This document shows positions 47,598-56,690 of a stretch of DNA of 64,000 nucleotides, piece by piece (within the stretch, counting starts at the first letter, position 1; every line of letters starts with the position of its first letter). The stretch spans positions 1,399,011 to 1,463,010 of the forward strand of contig NZ_AZUR01000001.1 in assembly GCF_000527175.1 (NCBI RefSeq), in the 5' to 3' direction. The notes below the pieces were generated by a model. The model had not been told where the DNA came from and did no database searches. It was given only the letters and a program-made list of their open reading frames with translations. Source of the DNA: Pseudogulbenkiania sp. MAI-1. GTDB lineage: Bacteria; Pseudomonadota; Gammaproteobacteria; Burkholderiales; Chromobacteriaceae. The position numbers and the translations under genes were made by a program.

Positions 47598-48377
47598 TTG
47601 AGCATTAGTAAGTTTGCAAGCAGTGTGATGGCCGCCGTGCTCTCTCTGGTAGGGGCAACAGCCAATGGTGAATCTGACTCTGCTGAAAAGCAGTGGCAGG
47701 CCAACTACGATGCGCGCCAGAAATATTTCGAAAAGACTGTAGGGCCACTGCCTTCCGATATCTTGAAGATGCTCAACATGACCGGGGTATGGCCCGGAGG
47801 CGGGCTGTATGTCATCCCGGCTTCCGGCTTAGGAAAAAACCTATCGGTCTACACGACCTTTGGCTTCACAAACCCGGATATGCCAACGAGCGTGCAAATG
47901 TCCAACTTCGATTTGCAATCCGATGGAAAGCGAGCGACCCAAGCTGGAGGAACTCTTTCCAAGAAGCAGCCGGCACCAAAGCGCGCTGGATTTGCCGGAT
48001 ATGGCTACGAAATTCTGATGGTTGCTCAATCCAATCAGCAATGGCCTCTGAATTTCCTTCAATGGGCCGTAAACGCCGAAATTGGACACGACGCGGGGCT
48101 ACTGAATCGGGTCGAAAAGTACGATGGTTTGACCGTCGAGCAAATTCAGGTGGGGCCGGGGCAAATGGTCAACGTCCTCATTGCGAAGGCCCATGCTCCT
48201 CTGCCCACCGGAATCTCTCTTCCGGCAGGGAAGATGGAAATCTTGGTTGCCACAACGATTACTCCTCAAGAGATGAAGTGGTCACAAGCCAATGGCAGAG
48301 GCGCATTGCTTAAGAAGTTGCAAGAGGCCGGTGTTGGGCAGATCAGTTTTCCGGACCGCATGAGTGTTGTGCAATGA
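47598..48377 (+). CDS. cassette 1 gene: secreted suppressor-of-fused (SUFU) domain protein
   Basis: 259 residues from a TTG with AGGAG seven bases upstream. Residues 1-24 look like a signal peptide (FASSVMAAVLSLVGATANG). The body resembles SUFU-fold proteins: LYVIPASGLGKNLSVYTTFGFTNPDMPT, YGYEILMVAQSNQQWPLNFLQW, and near the end ILVATTITPQEMKWSQANG. SUFU domains in bacteria often occur as immunity or toxin-associated proteins, but a secreted single-gene cassette version has no obvious partner here. The stop abuts the attC R'' box, as is normal for cassettes. Base composition is lower in GC than the nir genes. Confidence 0.7.
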   Translation: MSISKFASSVMAAVLSLVGATANGESDSAEKQWQANYDARQKYFEKTVGPLPSDILKMLNMTGVWPGGGLYVIPASGLGKNLSVYTTFGFTNPDMPTSVQMSNFDLQSDGKRATQAGGTLSKKQPAPKRAGFAGYGYEILMVAQSNQQWPLNFLQWAVNAEIGHDAGLLNRVEKYDGLTVEQIQVGPGQMVNVLIAKAHAPLPTGISLPAGKMEILVATTITPQEMKWSQANGRGALLKKLQEAGVGQISFPDRMSVVQ

Positions 48378-48378
48378 G

Positions 48379-48474
48379 TGCTAACCCGCCGCTCCAGGGG
48401 ACGCCCGAGAAGCTGCGCTTCTCGGTTCCCTCCGGTCTACGGCCTCCGGTCGCCCCTGAGCTAGCACGTTAGGT
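48379..48474 (+). other. attC site 1 between cassettes 1 and 2
   Basis: R'' TGCTAAC (48379-48385) and R' GTTAGGT (48468-48474) enclose a 96-base imperfect palindrome: GCTCCAGGGG pairs with CCCCTGAGC with an unpaired base, and GCCCGAGAAGC/GCTTCTCGG forms the inner hairpin. R'' is the complement of the cassette 1 start (TTAGCA at 47575), the diagnostic property of a cassette's own attC. Confidence 0.8.
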
Positions 48475-48478
48475 GCCA

Positions 48479-48997
48479 ATGAACCACGAAGCGCGCATCC
48501 GTCGCGTGGCAATTCTGTGTTGTCACTGCCTTAGAAACATTGCCTTCTATCGCGCTGGCTGGTCGCATGGAAATATCCGTATCAAAAAGCAGTTTTGGGT
48601 TAACGCAAACGGTAGCTTTCTCGATACTGCTGTACTTGAATGGTGCAAGCTCTTTGCAGAAAGAGATGGCCGACATCACTGGCGAAAGATCGTTACGAAC
48701 CATTCTGCCTTCGCTCAAGGGCTATACGCACACCTCAGAATTTCCAAGAAGGCATTTGAAAATTATGCAAAACCTATCCTGAGGTATAGAAACAAGTTTG
48801 TCGCTCATCTTGATGAAGAGCGTGTCATGCATATTCCGAACATGCGGTTGGCTCGAAATAGTGCGGCGTATCTGTATGATTATTTGCTGAATGATCCAAT
48901 TGCGAAGAAGTACCTCCAAGACGTTAAGCACTCGGCTGCTCAGTACTACGCAATTATGTACAGGCATGCCCATCAGGAGTATCGCCGTGGCACCTAA
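48479..48997 (+). CDS. cassette 2 gene: HEPN/AbiU2-like hypothetical protein
   Basis: 172 residues from the ATG at 48479, only five bases past the attC, as usual in cassettes; there is no room for a normal ribosome site except through the attC tail. It is mostly helical, with RYRNKFVAHLDEERVMHIPN near residues 104-123. The R-N-K-x-x-A-H-L-D pattern resembles the AbiU2/HEPN-like group linked to RNA-targeting defence proteins. That is a motif-level guess; no toxin or antitoxin partner is adjacent. Low GC and absence from core pathways fit an acquired cassette. Confidence 0.6.
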   Translation: MNHEARIRRVAILCCHCLRNIAFYRAGWSHGNIRIKKQFWVNANGSFLDTAVLEWCKLFAERDGRHHWRKIVTNHSAFAQGLYAHLRISKKAFENYAKPILRYRNKFVAHLDEERVMHIPNMRLARNSAAYLYDYLLNDPIAKKYLQDVKHSAAQYYAIMYRHAHQEYRRGT

Positions 48998-49010
48998 CAA
49001 TCCCATAAGG
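48988..49010 (+). other. attC 2, 5' part only
   Basis: GGCACCTAAC at the end of cassette 2 is the exact complement of that cassette's start (GTTAGGTGCC at 48468). A matching R' end is not found within 150 bases, so the attC is truncated and the cassette array ends here. Confidence 0.6.
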
Positions 49011-49180
49011 ACTTCCCCGTCAACCCCAATGAACTGAATTGGGGTTTATTCAATCGGTTTCGTGCGCGCAGCGCTTGCGGTGCGGGCACGAAACCGAAAC
49101 ACATTCCCCATCCTGCCTTCAGCGATTGCCGTCACAAGAACAGACTGCATCTCCATAACCGGCCTTGTTGGGCTGGAAAC

Positions 49181-49201
49181 AATAGGGGTCTGACCCCTAT
49201 T
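49181..49201. repeat. 21-base near-perfect palindrome at the island junction
   Basis: AATAGGGGTCTGACCCCTATT is self-complementary except for its centre. It stands 10 bases before the duplicated nirGH fragment, so it marks or lies near the recombination junction. Similar GGGGTCNGACCCC palindromes are common intergenic repeats in betaproteobacteria. Confidence 0.7.
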
Positions 49202-49211
49202 ATTCTCGTCA

Positions 49212-49402
49212 CCCACTGCTACCGCCGCCCCCGCACCCTCCCGCACTGGCCCTACAACCTCTTCGCCATGGTCCACGGCGCCAGCCATGACCAGGTCCGC
49301 GCCGAAGTGAAGCGGCTGGTCAACCTGCTTGGGCCCTCATGCCGCGCTCATGATGTTCTGTTTTCTAGTCGGATTTTGAAGAAGACGGGGTTGAGGATTT
49401 GA
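49212..49402 (+). pseudogene. in-frame duplicate of the nirGH 3' end (63 codons)
   Basis: This stretch matches 44663-44853 over 191 bases with no gaps and about 90% identity, ending at the corresponding stop codon. It encodes HCYRRPRTLPHWPYNLFAMVHG through LKKTGLRI. It has no start codon or promoter of its own. The two copies flank the IS91/cassette segment. Downstream sequence differs except for the element at 49564. Confidence 0.92.
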
Positions 49403-49563
49403 GCGAGGCTGGGCTTGCGCTTGGTCTGTGTCGGCCGAGCTGCTGGGGGTAGGAGATCAATTGCACGGCACATATGTCATTAAATTAAAATTTGTTTTAT
49501 GATTTATGGGTAGTCATGGGTTCGACGCGAGGGAGGGCAAGGAATGCTCGCGTGCAGTTGCTC

Positions 49564-49610
49564 TGTGATACAAAAATTACGTTTTTGTGGGCGCCCACTT
49601 TTAATTAACC
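49564..49610 (+). repeat. ~50-base element, copy 2 (see 45027)
   Basis: TGTGATACAAAAATTACG, then TTTTTGTGGGCGCCCACTTT and TAATTAACC. It contains the perfect palindrome GTGGGCGCCCAC. It lies 162 bases after the nirGH fragment, close to the 174-base distance of copy 1 from the intact gene. Confidence 0.5.
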
Positions 49611-49638
49611 CTATCTTCTCCAACAGAAGGAAGAACAG

Positions 49639-50295
49639 ATGCGTTTTTTTACCATGGCTGCTGCTGTGACACTCGTACTTTCGGGGTGTGCGACAGTGAA
49701 CAAGCAAGCCCTTTCCCAAGAAGCGAAAAGCGGATTACAAGGTCAAACTATCACGTATACCACAAGAGCGAAACCAGATTTCGCTGCGATGACGGCGACT
49801 AAAGGCGCATTTGCGCTCATTGGGGCCGTTGCCGCAATTAGTGAAGGGAATAGTCTCATCGCAAAGCACAATGTGCCAGATCCTGCGGGCACAATTGCTC
49901 TTGGACTAACTGAGGCCCTGCAGCAATCTCATTCGATGCGCTTCACTTCCTCGTCAATTAGCACAAAAACGGATAACGCATCTCAAATTGCAACAGATGC
50001 TAGTGGTCGATCTGCATATGTAATTGATGCGCAAACAATCAATTGGAGCTTCGTTTATTTTCCAACCAACTGGACCCACTATCGTGTAATTTACACAGCC
50101 AAAGTCAGGCTTATCAATGCAAATACCAAGTCGGTGGTGGCCGAGGGATTTTGCAAACGAATCCCGGATAGTGACGTGGGGGCTCCTACGTATGATGAGC
50201 TGTTAAGCGCTGACGCCGCTGGCCTCAAAAAAGAGCTGAATATAGCTGCGCAAGAGTGCATAAATTCTATGAAGACTGAGATGCTTTCAATTTAA
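49639..50295 (+). CDS. lipoprotein of unknown function
   Basis: 218 residues with AGAAGGAAG upstream. A type II signal peptide is clear: MRFFTMAAAVTLVLSGCAT, with the acylated Cys at residue 17. The mature part has an Ala/Gly hydrophobic stretch (AFALIGAVAAISEG) and a C-terminal region with two Cys (EGFCKRIPD, AAQECINSM) that could form a disulfide. I do not recognise a named family. GC content is visibly lower than in the nir genes and it has no functional neighbours, so it is probably acquired DNA. Confidence 0.7.
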   Translation: MRFFTMAAAVTLVLSGCATVNKQALSQEAKSGLQGQTITYTTRAKPDFAAMTATKGAFALIGAVAAISEGNSLIAKHNVPDPAGTIALGLTEALQQSHSMRFTSSSISTKTDNASQIATDASGRSAYVIDAQTINWSFVYFPTNWTHYRVIYTAKVRLINANTKSVVAEGFCKRIPDSDVGAPTYDELLSADAAGLKKELNIAAQECINSMKTEMLSI

Positions 50296-50402
50296 AGGGC
50301 TAGCGTATTATTCCAGCGGGCCGCTTTTGGCGGCCGCTAAATTCAGGCGCGAGGTTCCAGATACGACACGAATGCTACCAAGGCCGTAACCCGCAACAGC
50401 CT

Positions 50403-50435
50403 GTAGGGCGCAATCGAAGCGTAGCGCATTGCGCC
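50403..50435 (+). repeat. REP element, left of the RAYT gene
   Basis: GTAGGGCGCAATCGAAGC then GTAGCGCATTGCGCC: the ends GGCGCAAT and ATTGCGCC pair. It is the inverse complement of 51017-51049 with one mismatch in 33. GTAG is the head sequence recognised by known RAYTs. Confidence 0.85.
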
Positions 50436-50464
50436 GCATGTCAACTCAAGCTGGAAACTAAACC

Positions 50465-50995
50465 ATGCCCAATTACCGCCGTGCATGGCAAAGGGGTGGG
50501 ACGTATTTTTTCACGGTCAATCTGTTGGAGCGGCACGGCAACGATCTGCTGATACGCCACATCGATGCTTTGCGCGCTGCAGTGCGAACTACCCGCCAAA
50601 GCCATCCCTTCATCATCCATGGCTGGGTGGTGCTGCCAGACCATCTGCATTGCGTAATCGAACTGCCTCCGGATGACGATGACTTTGCACTGCGCTGGCG
50701 ATTGATCAAGCTGCTGTTTTCTCGCTCCATCCCGAAAACCGAATGGCGCAACCCGGCCCGGCAACGGCGTGGTGAGCGTGGGGTATGGCAACGGTGCTAC
50801 TGGGAGCATTTGATCCGTGATGAGGAGGATTTTGCCGCGCACATGGATTACGTACATATCAATCCGCTGAAACATGGTCTGGTGGAACGGGTGGTGGATT
50901 GGCCCCACTCGACGTTCCATCGCTGCGTGCAGGCCGGAATCTACCCTGAAGATTGGGCGGGCGGATTGGAGCAACTCACCGGGTTGAATGATTGA
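50465..50995 (+). CDS. REP-associated tyrosine transposase (RAYT)
   Basis: 176 residues. Y1/IS200-like HUH nuclease: the start NYRRAWQRGGTYFFTVNLL, the HUH-type HGWVVLPDHLHCVIEL near residue 51, and the catalytic-Tyr helix MDYVHINPLKHGLV near 126 are the RAYT hallmarks. It sits between two inverted REP elements (50403 and 51017), the BIME-like arrangement seen for chromosomal RAYT genes. RAYTs are domesticated single-copy nucleases that process REP hairpins. No terminal repeats of a mobile IS are present. Confidence 0.92.
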   Translation: MPNYRRAWQRGGTYFFTVNLLERHGNDLLIRHIDALRAAVRTTRQSHPFIIHGWVVLPDHLHCVIELPPDDDDFALRWRLIKLLFSRSIPKTEWRNPARQRRGERGVWQRCYWEHLIRDEEDFAAHMDYVHINPLKHGLVERVVDWPHSTFHRCVQAGIYPEDWAGGLEQLTGLND

Positions 50996-51016
50996 CTTGT
51001 CGTGCTCGCAAACGAT

Positions 51017-51049
51017 GGCGCAATGCGCTGCGCTTCGATTGCGCCCTAC
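51017..51049 (-). repeat. REP element, right of the RAYT gene
   Basis: Inverted partner of 50403-50435, 32 of 33 bases complementary. On the minus strand it starts GTAGGGCGCAATCGAAGC. It begins 21 bases after the RAYT stop. Confidence 0.85.
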
Positions 51050-51107
51050 GAGCTGTGTGCAAGTCGGCTACGGGTTTTTGGGACGCCTACTTTGGGTTGG
51101 GGGAATT

Positions 51108-51590
51108 ATGAAAATCGAACTATATACCCCTGATAGGGCTATTGAGATTGCCGATTTATTTCATCGGTCTGTGCACGCAATCGATCTATCGGTATATACG
51201 CCTGAGCAAAAAGAAGCTTGGGCACCGACGCCGCCAGACTATGAGTATTGGGCGCAGCGATTAAGCCAAAAAAGGCCGCTTTTGGCGATAAAGGATAATC
51301 GAGTCGTTGGTTTTATAGAGCTGGACTTGGATGGCCATATCGACTGCATGTACACGCATCCAGAATTCCAGGGGAAGGGCGTGGCATCCGCCTTGTATGA
51401 GCATTTGCAGGAACAAGCTAAAGCCAGAAAGATCGATCGCTTATACGTTGAGGCATCATTCGTCGCTAAGCCGTTTTTTGAGAATCGTGGATTCTCTGTA
51501 GTCAAGCAAAACGAAATGCAAAGAAAGGGTGTGGCTCTAATTAATTTCACGATGGAAAAACACCTGAATCCTAACAATCAAATCCAGTAG
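51108..51590 (+). CDS. GNAT-family N-acetyltransferase
   Basis: 160 residues from the ATG at 51108. The GNAT fold is shown by LAIKDNRVVGFIELDLDGHIDCMYTHPEFQGKGVASALYEHLQ, of which motif A is HPEFQGKGVASALY near residues 83-96 (acetyl-CoA pyrophosphate loop). The C-terminal FFENRGFSVVKQNEMQRKGVALINFTME resembles the YafP/ElaA-like group. Substrate unknown. Low GC and placement beside mobile elements suggest transfer; GNAT genes are common cassette cargo, but I see no attC around it. Confidence 0.85.
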   Translation: MKIELYTPDRAIEIADLFHRSVHAIDLSVYTPEQKEAWAPTPPDYEYWAQRLSQKRPLLAIKDNRVVGFIELDLDGHIDCMYTHPEFQGKGVASALYEHLQEQAKARKIDRLYVEASFVAKPFFENRGFSVVKQNEMQRKGVALINFTMEKHLNPNNQIQ

Positions 51591-51658
51591 AGTGACCCAC
51601 CGGGTTTCGGTAAGCTGTATTTGCCTTCGTCCGATAATCTTCCAAGTTAGCTCCAGAC

Positions 51659-51756
51659 ATGAACCCATATCTCGCTGCAAGCAAGTACATCGACTTCGAC
51701 CATCCCATTGTCTCGGCCAAAGCCGCCGAACTGGCCGATGGGGTGTCCTGGCAAGA
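51659..51756 (+). pseudogene. 5' fragment of a transglutaminase-like gene broken at the IS3 element
   Basis: From the ATG at 51659 the frame reads MNPYLAASKYIDFDHPIVSAKAAELADGVS and then enters the IS end. This is the usual N-terminus of short bacterial transglutaminase-like proteins whose catalytic part lies at 52981-53500. Both fragments contain a GVS codon trio at the junction, so the break is not a clean insertion. Confidence 0.7.
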
Positions 51757-51771
51757 GCGGACAGCTCCGAT

Positions 51772-52605
51772 TCAAGCGGCCTTGGCTGAATTCCAGTACT
51801 TCCGGGTAAATTCAGCCGGCGCCAAGTAGCCAAGCCGCGAGTGACGGCGTTGGCGGTTATAGAAGATTTCGATGTACTCCCTGATCGATGCCTCCGCCTC
51901 CGCCCGCGTTGCGTAACGGCGATGGTGGACGAGCTCGTTCTTCAACGTTCCCCAGAAGCTCTCTATCGGCGCATTGTCGAAACAGTTCCCCTTGCGTGAC
52001 ATCGAGCTATGCATCCTGAACTGCGTCAGCAAATCCCCGTAGGCCTTGGCGCAGTATTGGCTGCCACGATCCGTATGGTGGATCAAGCCGGCCGGCGGCC
52101 GCTGGTGCTGGACCGCCCGGAACAGCGCCTTGCTGACCAGTTCGGTCGTCATCCGCGCGCCCATCGCATAGCCAACGATCTCGCAGCTAAACACATCCTT
52201 CAGTGCCGCTAGGTACAGCCAGCCCTCGTCCGTCGGGATGTACGTTATATCACCCGTCCAGACCTGATTCGGGCGGGTCGGCTCGAACACCTGACCCAAG
52301 ACATTCTCCGCGACCGGCAACGAGTGGGCCGAATTGGTGGTCGCCTTGAACTTGCGCTTCTGCCGGCACCGGATGCCTATCTGGCGTCGTAAACGGTCGA
52401 TGCGATCACGCCCGGCCTCAAAGCCCATCGCCGCCAGTTCTGGCTGCAAACGGCGTACGCCATAGGTTTCCCGTGTTTTGGCATGTGCCGCCCGGATCGC
52501 CACTTTCAGCCGCTCGTCCTCTTGTTCTCGCTCAGATGGAGAACGTCCACGCCAGCCATAGTACCCAGCACGGGACACCGCTAGAACCCGGCAGGCCACC
52601 ACCAC
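51772..52605 (-). CDS. IS3-family transposase OrfB (DDE integrase core)
   Basis: 277 residues from the first ATG; in the natural OrfAB fusion the frame would extend upstream to the slippage site. The helix-turn-helix HTH_21 region (GYYGWRGRSPSEREQEDERL; ETYGVRRLQPEL) precedes the DDE core: WTGDITYIPT (D), LIHHTDRGSQY (D), and NAPIESFWGTLKNEL (E). All three acidic residues are present, so the element looks able to transpose. The stop overlaps the left inverted repeat. Confidence 0.93.
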   Translation of the reverse strand: MVVACRVLAVSRAGYYGWRGRSPSEREQEDERLKVAIRAAHAKTRETYGVRRLQPELAAMGFEAGRDRIDRLRRQIGIRCRQKRKFKATTNSAHSLPVAENVLGQVFEPTRPNQVWTGDITYIPTDEGWLYLAALKDVFSCEIVGYAMGARMTTELVSKALFRAVQHQRPPAGLIHHTDRGSQYCAKAYGDLLTQFRMHSSMSRKGNCFDNAPIESFWGTLKNELVHHRRYATRAEAEASIREYIEIFYNRQRRHSRLGYLAPAEFTRKYWNSAKAA

Positions 52606-52628
52606 CGGGAATAGGTTTCGGTGCTCTT

Positions 52629-52937
52629 CTATCCACGCGTACCGGGCAGTGATGCCTGAGCAAAGTACGCTGCAGCTTTTTTTATGACGTCTCGCTCCAG
52701 GCGTGCCTCTGCCAACTCCTTGCGCAGCTTGGCGTTCTCTGCTTCCAGCTCCGTGACACTGCGCGCCCCCGGCGCCGGTTGGTCACCGCCAGACCTCGCC
52801 GCTACAACCCAGTTAGCCAATGTACCCTTGGGGATACCCAGCCGCCTGGCCGCCCCTTCAAGGCTGAGCCCTTGCTCAAGTACCAGCTTTACCGCCTCAG
52901 AACGGAACTCTACTGGATATGTCTTTCTGGTCTTCAT
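52629..52937 (-). CDS. IS3-family OrfA (HTH protein)
   Basis: 102 residues. A transposase_8-type HTH (YPVEFRSEAVKLVLEQGLSLEGAARRLGIPKGTL, key part AARRLGIPKGTLANW) is followed by a leucine-zipper coiled coil (VTELEAENAKLRKELAEARLERDVIKKAA, heptads over residues 61-90). Near its end the minus strand reads AAAAAAAG (about 52677-52684), the usual -1 frameshift signal yielding the OrfAB transposase. Start ATG follows GGGAGTG. Confidence 0.92.
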   Translation of the reverse strand: MKTRKTYPVEFRSEAVKLVLEQGLSLEGAARRLGIPKGTLANWVVAARSGGDQPAPGARSVTELEAENAKLRKELAEARLERDVIKKAAAYFAQASLPGTRG

Positions 52938-52980
52938 TTCACACTCCCGATTGTCAATGGTAACAATCGGAACTGTCCGC

Positions 52981-53500
52981 GGGAATCAGGCTACCCCACG
53001 AGGGTGTCTCGTCGCAACTGGAACTGGTCAAACGCTGCTTCGAGTTCGTCAGGGACGAAATCAAGCATAGTGTTGATTTCATGCTCAACCCGGTGACCTG
53101 CAAAGCCTCCGATGTGCTCCAGCACGGCACCGGGTATTGCTATGCCAAGAGCCATTTGCTGGCCGCACTGCTGCGTGCCAACAACGTTCCCACGGGCCTT
53201 TGCTACCAGCGGCTGTCCGTAGGCGAGGAGGGCGCGCCCTACTGCCTGCATGGCCTGAATGCCGTGTATCTCGAGCAATATGGGTGGTATCGCATCGATG
53301 CCCGAGGCAACAAGCCGGGAGTCAACGCTGTGTTCTCCCCACCCATCGAGGCCTTGGCTTTTCCTATCCGCGGACCCATGGAGCGGGACCTGCCTGAAAT
53401 CTGGGCAGAGCCCTTGCAGTGTGTGATCGACGTCCTGGAATCACAGCCGAGCGTCGAGCAAGTGCTGCTCAACCTTCCGGATGTTCAACTGCTGGACTAA
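52981..53500 (+). pseudogene. 3' part of the transglutaminase-like gene, catalytic domain intact
   Basis: In frame from the IS edge it reads EGVSSQLELVKRCFEFVRDEIKHSVDF, then HGTGYCYAKSHLLAALLRANNVPTG (Cys), HGLNAVYLEQYGWYRIDARG (His and Asp). This is the Cys-His-Asp triad of the transglutaminase-like cysteine peptidase fold. An internal ATG at 53081 could start a shortened protein of 139 residues that keeps the triad, so residual function is conceivable. A terminator follows the stop. Confidence 0.75.
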
Positions 53501-53523
53501 CAAGCCGCATACGCCCTTATCAG

Positions 53524-53562
53524 CAAAAGCGCCGCCCCCCCATCAGTGGAAGGCGGCGTTTT
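53524..53562. terminator. bidirectional terminator between the transglutaminase gene and the DUF gene
   Basis: AAAAGCGCCGCC pairs with GGCGGCGTTTT around CCCCCATCAGTGGAA. The genes on either side converge on it. Confidence 0.85.
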
Positions 53563-53580
53563 CAATCCAGCCAACCGATT

Positions 53581-53925
53581 TCAAATCAGATCATTCACCC
53601 GCATCAGCGCCTGCTTGAAGCGCTGATTCAGCGGCTGCAGCAAGCTGCACAAGCCTTGGCCGGGCAGGACTGTTTCGCCGGCATGATCGAGCAGTATCAG
53701 CGCGGTACTCAGGCCCTCGTGGACGGCATGCAATTCCTGCAGACCGGCGCAGAGGATGGTGTCGATGTCGTGGCTGCTGGCTTCCAGTCCTGCCAGCAGT
53801 TTATCGATCGTAGCTAGATCTTGGGTGGTGCTGCACAACTGGCGTAACTGCTGCAGAGTGCCTTGCAAGTGGGCGACGGCGAGTGTGCCGCTATCCGGGG
53901 CGGGGGAGGGTGTCGCGGGGCTCAT
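53581..53925 (-). CDS. small helical protein, possibly DUF1484
   Basis: 114 residues from the ATG at 53925, which has GGGGAGGTCACAGC upstream. An N-terminal Pro/Ser-rich stretch is followed by predicted long helices (LQGTLQQLRQLCSTTQDLATIDKLLAGLE; LHAVHEGLSTALILLDHAGETV; LNQRFKQALMRVNDL). The pattern resembles the DUF1484 family of betaproteobacteria, but I am not certain. Its start overlaps the stop of a 29-codon ORF (ATGA), so translation is probably coupled. Function unknown. Confidence 0.6.
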   Translation of the reverse strand: MSPATPSPAPDSGTLAVAHLQGTLQQLRQLCSTTQDLATIDKLLAGLEASSHDIDTILCAGLQELHAVHEGLSTALILLDHAGETVLPGQGLCSLLQPLNQRFKQALMRVNDLI

Positions 53926-54011
53926 GCTGTGACCTCCCCAGAGGTTAACCAAAACGGGTTGGTAGCAGTAGGAAACAGGTGCAGCAGGGCGCGGAAATGG
54001 GATTTAGGCAT
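53922..54011 (-). CDS. 29-residue small ORF coupled to the DUF gene
   Basis: MPKSHFRALLHLFPTATNPF then WLTSGEVTA. It has a near-ideal AGGAGG site seven bases before its ATG, stronger than most genes in the window, and its TGA overlaps the next ATG. It may be a leader peptide or a small protein in its own right. The basic, aromatic sequence has no recognisable family. Not supported by homology that I can judge. Confidence 0.5.
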   Translation of the reverse strand: MPKSHFRALLHLFPTATNPFWLTSGEVTA

Positions 54012-54280
54012 GGTGGCCTCCTGTGCTGGTTAAACCTGCTTCCCGACGCCAATCGGGGGTGGCAGGCGCATGGCAGGATTGGCGTACCGGCGCACAGGGA
54101 ACCGGCGAGCCCGAAGGCTCTCCCACCACGGCCCGCCATACAGAGGATGTCAGGCGACATCGTAAATTGACCCCCTAGCGACACGAAGAACTGACCCCCT
54201 TGTTTGCAAGGAGGCAGTCGTTGGAAACGCAGTATTCAGCGAGTCATCCTGTACCCCGTGAGGTTTGTGGAGTACGGGAG

Positions 54281-56282
<2,002 letters not shown>

Positions 56283-56342
56283 TTAACCCTGGGGGTCAAT
56301 TCCAGATGTCGCCAGGGGGTCAAATCCTCGTGTCGCTTGACA

Positions 56343-56690
56343 GAGGACGCACCAATGGTGTGTAACGGACATGAAAAATGCCGCGCGTGGCGGCTGTCCG
56401 CCTGTGCATTCGAGACGCCAATCTCGGTTGCAGGATTGACTGCAACAGCAGAATTGTTGCCGACGCTCGCTGTGGCGTCAACCTTATGGCTTTTTGCCGG
56501 GTGAGTGGGCAGTTTGGGAGAGGGAAGTGGCCAGAAGGGGACATTCCACGTCTCCCAACACTGGCGGTAGGGGATGTCTCGCGTTTAGGATTGGTGAATA
56601 TTTGCTGTGGTGATGCCCGGCCTTGCTCAGCTTGGCAGCCACCGTCGGCGTCAATGCCGCACACGACCTCTTTGGAGATGCCTATCCGCG
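56343..56690. other. gap between IS21 and the next gene
   Basis: About 350 bases without a supported gene. Short open frames here show no family character. I see no terminator, repeat or regulatory box. Confidence 0.5.

Larger units (their letters stand above)
51757..52980 (-). mobile_element. IS3-family insertion sequence, 1224 bases
   Basis: The ends are 16-base inverted repeats with one mismatch: GCGGACAGCTCCGATT at 51757-51772 and the complement of GCGGACAGTTCCGATT at 52965-52980. It carries orfA and orfB on the minus strand with an A7G slippage site between. Flanking bases (AGA left, GGG right) do not form a target duplication. Confidence 0.88.

Noticed and set aside
48992..49173. GTTGGGC at 49167 as the R' end of attC2
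   Set aside because: The spacing of about 180 bases is too long for an attC and the expected inner L boxes are absent, so attC2 is treated as truncated.
51108..51590. GNAT gene as a third integron cassette
   Set aside because: TCCTAAC near its end resembles an R'' box, but the first position does not fit, no complementary GTTAGGA lies at the 5' side and no attC palindrome follows.
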